A stretch of DNA of 64,000 bases from Caldichromatium japonicum (GTDB taxonomy: Bacteria > Pseudomonadota > Gammaproteobacteria > Chromatiales > Chromatiaceae), in contig NZ_CP048029.1 of assembly GCF_011290485.1 (NCBI RefSeq), forward strand, positions 806,001 through 870,000. Reading direction: 5' to 3'. Made by a program: the position numbers and the translations under genes. Positions 41,988 to 51,838 of the stretch are shown here, piece after piece (position 1 is the stretch's first letter; every line of letters begins with the position of its first letter). The notes below the pieces were generated by a model, which was given only the letters and a program-made list of their open reading frames with translations, was not told the DNA's origin and ran no database searches.

Positions 41988-42150
41988 CGTCCACCTGTTG
42001 TTCTTCAAGCGCCCATTGGTGATCTTCTTCGGTGATCTCATCGGGGGCGGCATGACGCCGCAGGGTCCCATAGATGATGCTAAACGCGGCCAAGGCGAGG
42101 ATAGAGAGATAGGCCATCGCCACGAAGGGGTCATCGAGACCGAGGATCAT
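41977..42150 (-). CDS. Symporter small accessory protein
   Basis: This 57-residue protein has one membrane segment (MAYLSILALAAFSIIYGTL) after MILGLDDPFV and an acidic tail (ITEEDHQWALEE). Such small proteins are encoded right after sodium:solute symporters. Its ATG overlaps the symporter stop as ATGA. It is intact, although both its neighbours are broken. It is too short to be certain, but the context is strong. Confidence 0.7.
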   Translation of the reverse strand: MILGLDDPFVAMAYLSILALAAFSIIYGTLRRHAAPDEITEEDHQWALEEQQVDDER

Positions 42151-43833
42151 GCGGCCCTCCGTTCGGGAAAACAGCGGTTGAGATGTTCGGCAGATGGCGG
42201 GCGGGTGAAGGCGCTGACCAAGAGCAGGGTCAAGGCTGAGGCCGGCAGTGCCACTATGATCGGATCGACCGAGGGCCAATTGGGATAGTCGGCAAAGATG
42301 CTGATCTTGTCGCCCGTCAGAATCTGCACCAGCCCGATGGCGCCGGCCTCCTTGGACTTCAGCAAGAGCAGCCAAAAGAGCGAGACCACAAAGCCCACTG
42401 CCATCGAGGCCAGTGCGCCCGCCTTGGTGACCCGGCGCGAAAAGAGTCCGCAGATATAGGCCGGCAGGAAGGTCGCCGCACACAGGCCGAAAAAGATGGC
42501 GGTAAAGCGGGCGATGATATAGTCCTGGCGGATGCTATAGCTGATGGTCACGGCAATGAACAGCCCGACCACCACCGCCAGGCGCATGACCAAGATATTG
42601 GGCTCGCGGTGGACACCGCGCCCGGCGATCTGTTCATAGAGGTCGCGCCCTGCGGCGGTGCCGATGGTGTGGAACTGGCTGGACATGGTGCTCATGGCCA
42701 CTGCGAGCAGCGCCAGGAAAAAGATCGCGCCAAACCAATGGGAGAGGACGGTCGAGATGAAGGTCGGGATGATCTTATCGGCATCGCCCTTGACCGCGGT
42801 CACGCTCGATGAGCGGTCGCTGACCAGCTCGAGGGCATTGACCGCAGGGTCCTGGGCCTGTATCTCGCCGTCGACCACCAAGGCAGCGGTCGCCGGCTTT
42901 TGGGTCTTGGGGTTGATGATCGGGGTCCAGGCCTCTGCCGCATCCTTTTGCATCAGCTCGACCAAGACATGGCCCTTGTCGGCATCCAAGGTCTGCACCG
43001 GATTGCCGTGATAGATCGGGCCGTGCTGGGCAAACCAGGCGGAGGATGATAGCCGTGATCACCGTCCACCAGAGGTCATAGCTAGGTGCACCCCAACCAA
43101 AGGCGGGCATCGCTGTCCAGCCCTGGTGCCCGATCTGGGCGAGCGGTGCCGGCACCGTGTCCTTCATCTCGGAAAGGTCACGATGGGCTTCGCTGATCTC
43201 CCCAGACTGCTGTAGGTGAAGACCAAGAGAAAGATCATGGCGAGGACCATGATGAAGCCCTGGAAGGTATCCGTATACATCACCGCCTTGATCCTGCCGG
43301 GGATCACATAGGCCGCGGTGATCAAGGCAAAGATCAAGAGTGCGACCTCGAAGTCCAGGCCGAACTGGGTTGCAGCAAAGACGCTGCCCCCCGTCATAAC
43401 CGCGGCGGCATAGAGCGGCATGAAGAAAGATCAGGCTGCCGGCAAAGATCTGGATCGCGGGGCTCTGATAGCGCAACACCAAGAGCTCGGGAAAGGTATG
43501 TGCCCCGAGATGGTGCCCAAGGCGGCGGGTCGGCTCGCCGAGCAGGATGAAGGCGATCAGGATACCGACCCCGATGTTCAATACCGTGAGCCATAACAGG
43601 CTCATCCTGAAGAGACCTGCGACCCCGCCGAAACCGACGATGGCCGCGGTCGAGATGAAGGTGGCCCCGTAGGAGACCGCCATGATGATCGAATGCGCCG
43701 AGCGCCCGCCGACCAAAAAATCGGCCGCTGAGCGCGTACCGTGGTAGCCGAGCCAGCCGAGATAGGCCGTGACAAAGAGGTAGGCGAGGATGACGACAAT
43801 ATCGATCCAGCCGACCGTTGAATGATCGGGCAT
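42147..43833 (-). pseudogene. Sodium:solute symporter (broken)
   Basis: The N-terminus (MPDHSTVGWIDIVVILAYLF, VGGRSAHSIIMAVSYGATFI, STAAIVGFGGVAGLF) is typical of the SSS/SLC5 family. A frameshift near 43425 joins two frames. The frame then shifts again near 43200. At about 43045 a segment that should carry roughly 80-100 residues of transmembrane helices is missing: the text goes from TVITAIIL directly to FAQHGPIYHGNPVQTL. The C-terminal 280 residues (FARFTAIFFGLCAATFLPAY) are in yet another frame. It was probably an organic-acid transporter, but the substrate is unknown. Confidence 0.82.
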
Positions 43834-43919
43834 ACTGTTCCCCCTGTTGATCGAGGTGGTCTTAATTGATAAGAAACACATGCTTTTGAAATTGAGTGAG
43901 CTGTCCAGATGTCGTGGGC

Positions 43920-44814
43920 ATGGAAAGACGAGACATGAGATTGCTGTCGTTTGCGGCGCGCGAAGGGGCCCAAGGACAAGGGGGGTGGGCGCAAGGTGGG
44001 TGAGAAGCGGGCGCTGTTGGCGGAGCAGGACGCCCAGATACGCAAGCTCATGTGCGACGGGACACCGGATGAGCTGAAGCTGCCGTTTGCGCTGTGGAGC
44101 CGGCAGGCGGTGCGGCAGTTGATCCTCGGCTGTTTTGGCATCGAGCTCAGGCCGCAGGGGGAGGGCAAGTACATGGCGCGCTGGGGATTGACGCCCCAGA
44201 AACCGATTCGGCGCGCCTATGAGCAAAGCCCGCCGGCGGGCAAGACGTGGCTTGAGGAGACCTACCCGGACATTGCCCGGCGCGCCAAGGCCGAGGGCGC
44301 CGAAATCCACTGGGGCGATGAAACGGGGCTGCGCTCGGACGAGGTGCGCGGGCGCTCTTATGCGCCGGCGATCAAGACGTCCGAGATTCGCGTCACGCAC
44401 CGTCGCGAAGGCCTGTCGGTGATCTCGACGCTGACCAACCGCGGCAAGGTGCGTCGGAAGGCGTTCGCGGGGGCGATGAACGCCGACATCCTGATCGACT
44501 TCATGAAGCGGCTCGTCAAGGACGCCAGGGGCAAGAAGATCTTCCTCATCCTCGACAACCTGCGCGTGCATCACACCAAGCCAGTCAAGGCCTGGCTGGC
44601 TGCATGCGCCAATCAAATCGAGGCCTCCTCCCTCCCCTATAGCCCGGCACTGAACCCCAACGAGATGCTCAAGGCCACCATCACCGCGCAGGCGCCCTCC
44701 CGCGCCAAGGGCGATCTGAAGAAGGCGACCGTCAGCCACCTGCGCCGCCTTCTCAATTCCCCCCAACGCATCATGCGCTACTTCCAGCATCCCAAGCTCC
44801 ATGATGCCGCGTAA
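43920..44814 (+). pseudogene. IS630-family transposase, N-terminal region damaged
   Basis: The DDE catalytic core is present: IHWGDETGLRSD, LILDNLRVHHTKP and LPYSPALNPNE. The likely original start at 43920 (MERRDMRLLSFAARE) is in a different frame from the rest. The helix-turn-helix part is missing, so about 70-90 residues were deleted with a frameshift near 43965. The downstream frame starts at 43951 and is open to 44814. The damaged element lies directly upstream of the decayed symporter. Terminal inverted repeats could not be found by eye. Confidence 0.85.
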
Positions 44815-44980
44815 TACAAGTTCATTGGCTTCGGATTAATAACGCCACGTGTGCCGCGCCTGACCCAAAGGGATATGAGACGCGGAGAAAAAACGATAAC
44901 CGGATTTATGACCCGGTGCACGGCAAGCCCCGTCGTTGAGGGCGGGGATGGATAGCGCCCGCTGTCGTCGCGTTTTCCGC

Positions 44981-45343
44981 TTAGGTTGGCGTCTGCTGCT
45001 GTTCGATGTATTGGCGCACGATGGAAATTGGTGCGCCGCCACAACTTGAGGCGAAGTAGGACGGCGACCACAGCACGCCCTTCCAGTAGTGTTTCTGGAT
45101 GTCGGGTTGTTCCTTGCGCAGCAGGCGGCTGGATGCGCCTTTGAGGCTGTTCACGAGGCTGGAGACGGCAACCTTGGGCGGGTACTCTACCAACAGGTGG
45201 ACATGATCGTCCTCGCCGTCCATCTTGATCAGTTGTGCTTCAAAATCCGTGCAGACGTTGGTGAAGATCGTTCGCAGTTGTGCGATGGCATCGCCGTTGA
45301 ACACATTGCGGCGATGGTCATCGACCAAGAGACTGATTGAGCT
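44981..45343 (-). pseudogene. tnpA: IS200/IS605 transposase TnpA, N-terminally truncated
   Basis: This Y1 HUH single-strand transposase keeps its metal-binding HVH motif (GEDDHVHLLVEYPP) and the catalytic tyrosine in ISIVRQYIEQQ. The usual first 20-25 residues with the LVFVTKYRR-type strand are replaced by a stretch that runs into the tnpB start region; HRRNVFNGDA is the first family-like part. No good start codon is evident, so the 5' end is uncertain. A deletion between the divergent genes probably removed the spacer and the N-terminus. It may be inactive. Confidence 0.7.
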
Positions 45344-46498
45344 ATGCAACGGCTTCAAGCCTTCAAATTTGAGTTGAAGCCCAACGGCGATCAGGCGCGC
45401 GACCTGCGCCGCTTCGCGGGGTCGTGCCGCTTCGTCTACAACCGGGCGCTGGCGTTGCAACAGGAGCGGTACGCGACCGGCGAAAAGAAGCTTGGCTATT
45501 TTGGACTGAGCAAGCTACTTACCGAGTGGCGCAACAGCACGGAGACGGCGTGGCTGGCTGATGTCCCGGTTCATCCCTTGCGGCAGTCTCTCAAGGATCT
45601 GGACCAGGCCTACGCCAACTTTTTCGCCAAGCGCGCGGACGCGCCGCGCTTCAAGAAGAAAGGGCAATCCGACAGTTTCCGTTACTCCGATTCGGAAAAA
45701 ATCAAACTCGACCAGGCCAACAGCCGTATCTTCCTGCCGAAACTTGGCTGGCTGAGGTATCGCAACAGCCGTGAGGTGCTTGGCGTGGTGAAGAACGTCA
45801 CCGTGAGCCAGTCCGGCGGCAAGTGGTTCGTGAGTATCCAGACCGAGCGCGAGGTAGAGCGGCCCATCCCGCAGGGTGGCGCAGTTGGCATCGACATGGG
45901 CATTGTCCGCTTCGCCACCTTGAGCGACGGGACGGTCTACGCCCCGCTCAATAGTTTCAAGCGGCATGAGACGCGCTTGCGCAAGGCGCAACAGGCGCTC
46001 TCCCGCAAGGTGAAATTCAGCAACAACTGGAAGAAGGCGAAAGCCAGAGTCCAGCGCATTCATTCCCGCATCCGTAATGCCCGCCGCGACTTCCTACATA
46101 AGACCTCGACCGCGATCAGCAAAAACCACGCGATGGTGTGTATCGAGGACTTGCAGGTAGGGAACATGACCAAGTCGGCGGCTGGGACAATCGCACAGCC
46201 GGGCAGAAACGTTCGGGGCAAGTCTGGCCTAAACAAGTCCATTCTCGACCAGGGCTGGTTTGAGTTTCGCCGGCAACTGGACTACAAGCTGGCATGGCGG
46301 GGTGGCTGGCTCATTGCCGTGCCGCCGCAAAACACAAGCCGCACCTGCCCGTGCTGCGGCCATGTGTCGGCGGACAACCGCCAGACGCAAGATCGGTTCG
46401 AGTGCGTGGAATGCGGTTTTGAGGAAAACGCCGATGTGGTCGGCGCGATCAATGTGCTAAGGGCGGGACACGGCAGACGCTTCTGTCGGGATGTGTGA
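45344..46498 (+). CDS. tnpB: RNA-guided nuclease TnpB of IS605 type
   Basis: This 384-residue TnpB appears intact. The RuvC active-site residues are in GIDMGIVRFATL (Asp), VCIEDLQVGNM (Glu) and NADVVGAINV (Asp). The zinc ribbon has CPCCGH and CVECGF. TnpB proteins are ancestors of Cas12 and cut DNA using an omega-RNA made from the element's right end. The N-terminal wedge-like region (FKFELKPNGDQARDLRRFAG) is normal. Length is typical. It is divergent from the damaged tnpA, so it may act as a stand-alone nuclease. Confidence 0.92.
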   Translation: MQRLQAFKFELKPNGDQARDLRRFAGSCRFVYNRALALQQERYATGEKKLGYFGLSKLLTEWRNSTETAWLADVPVHPLRQSLKDLDQAYANFFAKRADAPRFKKKGQSDSFRYSDSEKIKLDQANSRIFLPKLGWLRYRNSREVLGVVKNVTVSQSGGKWFVSIQTEREVERPIPQGGAVGIDMGIVRFATLSDGTVYAPLNSFKRHETRLRKAQQALSRKVKFSNNWKKAKARVQRIHSRIRNARRDFLHKTSTAISKNHAMVCIEDLQVGNMTKSAAGTIAQPGRNVRGKSGLNKSILDQGWFEFRRQLDYKLAWRGGWLIAVPPQNTSRTCPCCGHVSADNRQTQDRFECVECGFEENADVVGAINVLRAGHGRRFCRDV

Positions 46499-46645
46499 TG
46501 AGCATGTCAGCCCGGATGGCCTGTGGATCGAGCCGCGCTGGCGGCCGGAAGCAGGAACCCACCGAAGCGGTTCAGGAGCGCTTCAATACCACTCCTGAGC
46601 GCCGTAGGAATCCTCGACCTTCAGGCCGGGGAGGATGTCAAGCGG
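46400..46645 (+). ncRNA. Putative omega-RNA of TnpB
   Basis: In characterised IS605 elements the guide RNA overlaps the tnpB 3' end and runs to the right end of the element, with the guide taken from the flanking DNA. Here that interval contains paired segments such as GAAGCGGTTCAGGAGCGCTTC (46564-46584) and the ATCCTC/GAGGAT hairpin at 46610-46636. The call rests on position and hairpins only. Confidence 0.45.
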
Positions 46646-46782
46646 GCGAGTATAGAGGGGGAGCAGCCATTGTCCGAGCGAGAGGGTTTCTCAGACCTCG
46701 ATCAGGGTCGGCTATAGGGCGATCCTGTAGAGAGGGCGTGTACCCAAGTTTTTTGGTTCGTCGATTAAGCGAAAAAAATTGC

Positions 46783-47460
46783 ATGAGCCTGATAAATCAC
46801 CGCTATCCTGACCCAGAGATCGCCGCCATCGAGCGCGTCATCCGCGAGCGGCGCGACATGCGCCATTTTCTGTCCGACCCCTTGCCTGAAGGTTTGCTTG
46901 CGCGTTTGCTCGAGGCGGCGCATCTCGGCCCCTCGGTCGGTTATATGCAGCCATGGCGTTTTATCCGGATCACAGACCCCAATCTGCGTCAGCGCATCCA
47001 TGACCTGGTCGAGGCCGAGCGTCAGGCGACCGCCCGCGCTCTGCCCAGCCGGAATGCTGAGTTTCTGGAGGTCAAGATCGAAGGGATTGGCGAATGCGCC
47101 GAGCTTCTGGTCGTCGCCCTGATGCCTGGGCGCGAGCGACACCTGATCGGGCGGCGCACCCTGCCGGAGATGGACGTCGCCTCGGTCGGCTGCGCCATCC
47201 AGAACATGTGGCTGTTGGCGCGGGCTGAGGGGGTGGGGCTGGGGTGGGTCTCGTTCTTCGATCCAGACGCCCTGGCCGAGCTCTTGCAGATGCCCGCTGG
47301 CGCGCGCCCGCTCGCGATCCTCTGTCTCGGCTATGTGCCGGACTTCTATCCCCGCCCGATGTTCGAGGACGCAGGCTGGGGCAGACGGCTGCCGCTTGCC
47401 GAGGTTCTATTCGAGAATGCCTGGCCGCCCGAGGCGGGCGGTACACCGACGAGCTATTGA
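46783..47460 (+). CDS. bluB: 5,6-dimethylbenzimidazole synthase BluB
   Basis: This protein of about 225 residues in the nitroreductase fold breaks down FMNH2 with oxygen to make the lower ligand of vitamin B12. BluB traits are [20 protein letters not shown] near the start, [16 protein letters not shown], and [17 protein letters not shown] with the [13 protein letters not shown] tail. The ATG at 46783 gives the family start, although the frame is open further upstream into the IS right end. It converges with creA, overlapping by seven bases. Confidence 0.9.
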   Translation: MSLINHRYPDPEIAAIERVIRERRDMRHFLSDPLPEGLLARLLEAAHLGPSVGYMQPWRFIRITDPNLRQRIHDLVEAERQATARALPSRNAEFLEVKIEGIGECAELLVVALMPGRERHLIGRRTLPEMDVASVGCAIQNMWLLARAEGVGLGWVSFFDPDALAELLQMPAGARPLAILCLGYVPDFYPRPMFEDAGWGRRLPLAEVLFENAWPPEAGGTPTSY

Positions 47461-47930
47461 GCCGGAGTAGCCCAGGGCCGGATGACCACGGCGGAGACGC
47501 TGTTCTTGGGTGAACCCTCGATCAGCCGGTCGCTGTAGGTGAGATAAACCAAGGCATTACGCGGGGCGTCATAAAAACGCACCACCTGCAAGGTCTTGAA
47601 CAGAAGGGAGGTGCGTTTCTTGAAGACCTCCTCGCCATTGCGCTTGCCCGAGCGGATGTCTTCGGGCAGGGCGATCGGGCCGGTCTGGGTACAGTCGATC
47701 GAGGCATCGGATGTATCCTCGGCGACCCCGACTGCACCCGAAACCCCTCCGGTCTTGGCACGGCTCAGATAACAGACCACACCGGGGAGATCCTCGTCCT
47801 GAAAGACCTCGACCACGATCTTGTCGTTGGGTCCTACCCATTTGAATTTGGTCGAGACGCTGCCGATCTGCTCTGCCCAGACATGGCCAAGCGGCAGGGC
47901 AAGCAGCGCGAGTATCAAGGTTTGCCGCAT
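47454..47930 (-). CDS. creA: CreA family protein
   Basis: This 158-residue secreted protein has a signal peptide ending near GHVWAEQIG. CreA-family motifs are visible: [31 protein letters not shown] and [18 protein letters not shown]. The family is widespread but has no known function. I chose the second ATG (47930), which has a GAAGG stretch eight bases upstream. It lies 11 bases after the FAD oxidoreductase gene on the same strand. Confidence 0.88.
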   Translation of the reverse strand: MRQTLILALLALPLGHVWAEQIGSVSTKFKWVGPNDKIVVEVFQDEDLPGVVCYLSRAKTGGVSGAVGVAEDTSDASIDCTQTGPIALPEDIRSGKRNGEEVFKKRTSLLFKTLQVVRFYDAPRNALVYLTYSDRLIEGSPKNSVSAVVIRPWATPAQ

Positions 47931-47941
47931 GCACATCGCCT

Positions 47942-49141
47942 TCAGCCCCCAAATAGACGCCGATGCTCTAACCGGCTGCGTGTCAAGGCATCCTCCATCG
48001 AGATCCCGATGAACCAGTTGCCGGTCATCCCCAGGCGCTCTCCAGCGAGCGCTCGGTCGATCTGTTCAACCAGGCCGAGATGTCCGGCGCGCAGCGCAGG
48101 CAGGCGGTTGTGGACCCTTTGCTTAGCGATGACCTGCTCAGGCCCAACCCCTAGGGCGGCACAGGCAACCTGTAGCTGTTCCTCGAGTGTCAAGGCCACG
48201 GGCCGGAAATGGAAGGCCAGGCCGCGATAGCCCCCATCCGGCAGAAAATCGCGCGAGACCGCCGAATAGAAGGGTGCCTCCACCCCGATCAGTCCGGCGA
48301 AGGGCTTGAGAGCTTTGAGGTCTTCGCGGCGAAAGACCAGGACCAGGGTCTCAAGTTCAGACATCGGGATGCGTGCGACGAGATCGCGCAGCGCTTCAAA
48401 ACCGCGAGGCAGCAACTGGGCAGCGGCATCGGGCGGGACGGCCAGGGTCAGATAGGCGGCATCGAGTATTTGTCCGTCCGCAAGCTCGACTTGAAAGCCT
48501 GCAGCGTGCCGCTCGATCCGCTCGATCCGCTGACCGGTACGCACCTCGAGTCCATTTTGCGCAGCGATGGCCTCGGGGATGGTCGAGATCCCGCGGTCAA
48601 AGGTGAACGCCTTGACTACATCCTTGCGCCGCGGCTTGCGCCGAAACAAGACCTCGGCGGGATAATCATCCGCCGGCTGGCAGATGACCGCCTGAAAGGC
48701 ATGGCGTAGCAGGTCCTGATAATTGCGCGACCCAAGGATCGCGCTGTAATAATCGCGCACATTACGCCCTGCCTTGGGCTCCTTAAAGATCCGCGGCAAG
48801 GACCCGAGCGCCTCCAGCGGATGCAGGGCAGAGAGGATCGAGCAGCGCTGGCCGTCCCTCCAAAGCTTGTAGCTCAAGCTCGGTTTGGGTTTGACTTCCT
48901 GGGTGAGCCCTAGGTCATCGAGGATCGAAAGCAGATTGCCGTAGCTGTTGAAGCAGGTGTGCCCCCCTGCCTCGACCCAAAAGCCGCCGAGCGCAGCGAA
49001 ACTCAGGCTGTGGATACAGCCGCCGATCCGTTCGCTGGCCTCGAGCACCAGGGTCTTGAATCCCTTGCGGGCCGAAAGGTGGGCGGCGCCCAGACCGCTG
49101 ATGCCGGCGCCGATGACAATATGATCGAATGCTTGGCTCAT
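47942..49141 (-). CDS. FAD-dependent oxidoreductase, protoporphyrinogen-oxidase-like
   Basis: This 399-residue flavoprotein has a dinucleotide-binding motif at the N-terminus ([20 protein letters not shown]) and a second FAD segment in [38 protein letters not shown] near the C-terminus fits amine-oxidase or protoporphyrinogen-oxidase-like enzymes. The substrate is not certain: tetrapyrrole, carotenoid and sterol-type oxidases share this shape. Its start overlaps the upstream hypothetical gene by four bases. Confidence 0.8.
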   Translation of the reverse strand: MSQAFDHIVIGAGISGLGAAHLSARKGFKTLVLEASERIGGCIHSLSFAALGGFWVEAGGHTCFNSYGNLLSILDDLGLTQEVKPKPSLSYKLWRDGQRCSILSALHPLEALGSLPRIFKEPKAGRNVRDYYSAILGSRNYQDLLRHAFQAVICQPADDYPAEVLFRRKPRRKDVVKAFTFDRGISTIPEAIAAQNGLEVRTGQRIERIERHAAGFQVELADGQILDAAYLTLAVPPDAAAQLLPRGFEALRDLVARIPMSELETLVLVFRREDLKALKPFAGLIGVEAPFYSAVSRDFLPDGGYRGLAFHFRPVALTLEEQLQVACAALGVGPEQVIAKQRVHNRLPALRAGHLGLVEQIDRALAGERLGMTGNWFIGISMEDALTRSRLEHRRLFGG

Positions 49142-49707
49142 GGTTTAAGGGTATCGCTGGTGGGATCATCCTCTGGAGGAGAGGGTTCAGAGTCAGCAAG
49201 TCTCAGGTGGCTGGTATCTGGGACCGGGGTGGTTGGCGGCGGTGGGGTGCAATCGCTCAGATCCCAATCCGTGCCGGAGACCAGACTGAGATGGCTGAGA
49301 TCAAGTGCTGGCGCCTTGACCGGCGGCGGCTCCTCGAGCTGATCGAAGTCGGCGCTGGTTGAAAAATCCGGCACCTCGGGGCGCGGGGGGGTAGCGGAGG
49401 GATTCGCTTGCCCAGGTTGCATCCGCGCCGCCTCAGCAGTGTCTGCCGCGGGGGGTTGGGGGCTGGCCTCGCCGCCAAGCGCCCTGAGCCTGACTACAGC
49501 GCCTGCCTCAGCAAAGACCTGTCGATAGCGCTCGGCGGTAGCGGCATCGGCGTCGCGTTTGACGATTACAGCCTTGCCGCAAAAGAGCCGTTCCACCCCT
49601 GCGGCATCGAGCTTGAAGGCCGCGCCCAGACGGGTGCGTACCTGCATCGGGTCGGCCTCTGGTAACAGGGCGCCGTCGAATAGGATATCGAAACGTGGTT
49701 CGGACAT
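49138..49707 (-). CDS. Hypothetical protein with conserved N-terminal domain
   Basis: This 189-residue protein has a small conserved N-terminal domain (FDILFDGALLPEADPMQVRT, then LFCGKAVIVKRDADAATAER and FAEAGAVVRL) that is seen in many gammaproteobacterial proteins of unknown role. The rest is a proline-rich, low-complexity tail with SHLSLVSGTDWDLSD and DTSHLRLAD, two similar short motifs. There is no signal peptide or membrane segment. Its stop overlaps the FAD oxidoreductase start as ATGA. Confidence 0.65.
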   Translation of the reverse strand: MSEPRFDILFDGALLPEADPMQVRTRLGAAFKLDAAGVERLFCGKAVIVKRDADAATAERYRQVFAEAGAVVRLRALGGEASPQPPAADTAEAARMQPGQANPSATPPRPEVPDFSTSADFDQLEEPPPVKAPALDLSHLSLVSGTDWDLSDCTPPPPTTPVPDTSHLRLADSEPSPPEDDPTSDTLKP

Positions 49708-49765
49708 CTTTGCACCCTCGCCGGGCGTTCGCTGGGATATCGTGCCGATGACCTGCTCGCTGGGA

Positions 49766-50350
49766 TCACTCGGCTAGGGGTTTGGCGAGGCTAAAGGCAC
49801 CGCGGATATCCCCGGCTTTAAACCCGCGCGCCTGATCCTGGGGATAATACTCAGCGAGCGCCTTGAGCACCGGCTCGCTCACATGGTCGCCGTGGCAGGC
49901 CAGGCAGAGGTCCTGGGTGGGGATCGCCTTCATCAAGCGAAACACCCCCCCATCCTCGCCTTGGATGATCTCGGCAAAGCTGAGCTGTTCGACGGGCTCA
50001 CCTGCTGCTTTCCGCTCTTCAAACGACTGTAAAACCTGGATTTCCCAGTCATCTGGACTGTTGAGTGCGGCATTGCGCACCTTCAGGCTCGTACGTCCAA
50101 TCTCCCAACCGCTGGATTCAGAGAGCTCAGCCGCAATAGCTGGGGCACGTTCCTTACAGACCGCGATCGCCTGGACCGGACCATTGGCCTGGATCGCTGA
50201 TTTGAGCTCGGACTGAAGCTGACCCGCAAACTCCTTGATCAGCGCCTTGGCCTCTTCGATCAGCGGGTCATCGGCTGAGGCCAAGGCCGGCATCTGGCTG
50301 GCTGAAAGGGATAGGGCAGCGGTGATCAGGAACGGACGGATGGATGGCAT
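49766..50350 (-). CDS. DUF3365 haem-domain protein
   Basis: This protein of about 194 residues has a signal peptide ending near PALASADD and one haem-c motif, CLACHG. The rest matches the DUF3365/Tll0287-like sensor or electron-transfer domain: AIQANGPVQAIAVCKERAPA, GRTSLKVRNAALNSPDDWE and EYYPQDQARGFKAGDIRGAF. It is expected to be periplasmic with one covalently bound haem. The ATG at 50350 has a GGGGAGGAC stretch upstream. Role unknown; redox sensing is a guess. Confidence 0.85.
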   Translation of the reverse strand: MPSIRPFLITAALSLSASQMPALASADDPLIEEAKALIKEFAGQLQSELKSAIQANGPVQAIAVCKERAPAIAAELSESSGWEIGRTSLKVRNAALNSPDDWEIQVLQSFEERKAAGEPVEQLSFAEIIQGEDGGVFRLMKAIPTQDLCLACHGDHVSEPVLKALAEYYPQDQARGFKAGDIRGAFSLAKPLAE

Positions 50351-50370
50351 GGCATTCAAGTCCTCCCCAG

Positions 50371-50670
50371 TCAAACATGGTTTTGATTGGTCCAAGAGAC
50401 AGCAGGATCGGTCAGCAGCTCCAACTTACTAAGATAGTTTAAGGCGTACGCGGGTTCCGTGCCGCACATCTCCTGGCTAGGTCGAAAGGCGGTACAGATC
50501 CCTGGGCGCTCGGGCCGACCGAATAGACGGCATCTGAGATAGGCGTTCAACTGGACGCAGGCCACACCCGCTGGTTTACCCTGCGGCATGCCAGGGATAG
50601 GGCTGGCGATCGACGGGGCGATACAGCAGGCCGCACAACCGGGGCGACACTCTGGGGAAGCAGCGCTCAT
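50371..50670 (-). CDS. YkgJ family cysteine-cluster protein
   Basis: This 99-residue protein has the cysteine-rich pattern of the YkgJ (CxxCC) family: CRPGCAACC near the start, then CVQLNAYLRCRLFG and GICTAFRPSQEMCG. Zinc or Fe-S binding is suspected for the family, but the function is unknown. The ATG at 50670 overlaps the psd stop as ATGA. Length is typical. Confidence 0.85.
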   Translation of the reverse strand: MSAASPECRPGCAACCIAPSIASPIPGMPQGKPAGVACVQLNAYLRCRLFGRPERPGICTAFRPSQEMCGTEPAYALNYLSKLELLTDPAVSWTNQNHV

Positions 50671-51560
50671 CGGCTTATTGCCCCCGCAGGGCGCCACAGG
50701 CCGAGTCGCTGCCCGACCCGCACCTGGCTGCCGGCCAGCCACCCCGAGTCCAAGTCAGCGGACTGAGCCGGCAGGAGCAGGATCACTGTCGAGCCGAGAT
50801 GAAAACGCCCAAGCTCCTGGCCGCGCGCAAGCTGGATGCTCTGGGCCTCGGACGGATAGTCCCAACGCTCGGGTTCTGGACCACGGTGGGGCGGGGTAAT
50901 CTCGCCGGCCCAGACGGTCTCAAGACCCCCGACGATCAGGGCTCCCACCAGGATCACCGCCATGGGACCAGCCTCGGTCACAAAGCGACAGATCAGGCGT
51001 TCATTGCGCGCGAAGAGATTGGGGACCAGGGCCGCCGTCGCCCTATTGACGCTGAACAACCGCCCGGGGGCATAGACCATCTGTTCGAGACGCCCCGCAA
51101 GCGGCATGTGGATACGATGATAATCGCGTGGCGAGAGATAGAGGGTTACAAAGCGTCCGCCTAAGAAGGGATGCGGCTCACCCGGGGCAAGTGCAAGTAG
51201 CTCCTCGACCCGATAGGTACGCCCCTTGGCCTGGAGCAGGCACCCTTCCTCGATCGTCCCGATCTGGCTGATCACTCCATCGACCGGGCACAAGATCGCC
51301 TGGGGATCGGGATCGAGCGGGCGGGCATCGGCCTTAAGAGCGCGGGTGAAGAAGGCGTTGAAATGGGTATAGGCGCGCGGGTCAGGCTCCAGGGCCTCGC
51401 TCAGATCGACGCGATAGTGCCGGATGAAGGCCCGGATCATCAGGTCCTTCAGGGGCGGCCAGGTCAGACGCGCCAGCCGATAGATGCGCGCCGAAAACCA
51501 GTGTTGCGGGATGACAGATTGCAGTGCGACGAATAATCGGTCGGCGAGGGTCGGCGACAT
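50667..51560 (-). CDS. psd: Phosphatidylserine decarboxylase
   Basis: This 297-residue enzyme makes phosphatidylethanolamine at the inner membrane. The auto-cleavage site that forms the pyruvoyl group is LGST in GRFHLGSTVILLLP. LCPVDGVISQIG and YLSPRDYHRIHMPLAGRL are the other signatures. The ATG at 51560 gives the family start; the frame extends further upstream. The 278 bases between psd and the helicase gene show no gene I can support. Confidence 0.95.
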   Translation of the reverse strand: MSPTLADRLFVALQSVIPQHWFSARIYRLARLTWPPLKDLMIRAFIRHYRVDLSEALEPDPRAYTHFNAFFTRALKADARPLDPDPQAILCPVDGVISQIGTIEEGCLLQAKGRTYRVEELLALAPGEPHPFLGGRFVTLYLSPRDYHRIHMPLAGRLEQMVYAPGRLFSVNRATAALVPNLFARNERLICRFVTEAGPMAVILVGALIVGGLETVWAGEITPPHRGPEPERWDYPSEAQSIQLARGQELGRFHLGSTVILLLPAQSADLDSGWLAGSQVRVGQRLGLWRPAGAISR

Positions 51561-51838
51561 GGGTTCATCCAGTCTCAAGTTGGCTTGCAAATCTATCCAG
51601 TAAACCCCGAATATGCCAATTGTGTCATGAAGCATGCGGGTCTGCGATGGCGCTTTATGGAGACCTAACAGTTTAGGCTGCCATGGCCTAGGCAAGCTGA
51701 AGGCGCTGCTGCCGCAGGCGGGCTCGCAGCCTTCAGAACCAAACCTGGCGGGAACGAAGGTAGCTGGACATGCAGGCGACTTGACTCGCAGAGGATACAG
51801 ATCGCCTGAAGGGGAGAACTCTGAAAGGGAGAATAAGC

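Larger units (their letters stand above)
44905..46645. mobile_element. IS605-type element (tnpA + tnpB)
   Basis: Divergent tnpA and tnpB are flanked by imperfect hairpins of the IS200/IS605 type: CCCCG...CGGGG near 44928-44947 on the left and ATCCTC...GAGGAT at 46610-46636 on the right. A TTTAT pentanucleotide lies at 44914-44918, a possible target motif. The exact ends are inferred. Between tnpB and bluB (46499-46782) lies the right end plus about 135 bases with nothing I can assign. Confidence 0.7.

Noticed and set aside
42775-44802. 675-codon minus-strand open frame
   Set aside because: Its first half is antisense to the IS630 transposase; only the part from 43833 onward is the symporter start.
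46495-46782. N-terminal extension of bluB to 46495
   Set aside because: It runs through the right end of the IS605 element and has no family-like residues before the ATG at 46783.
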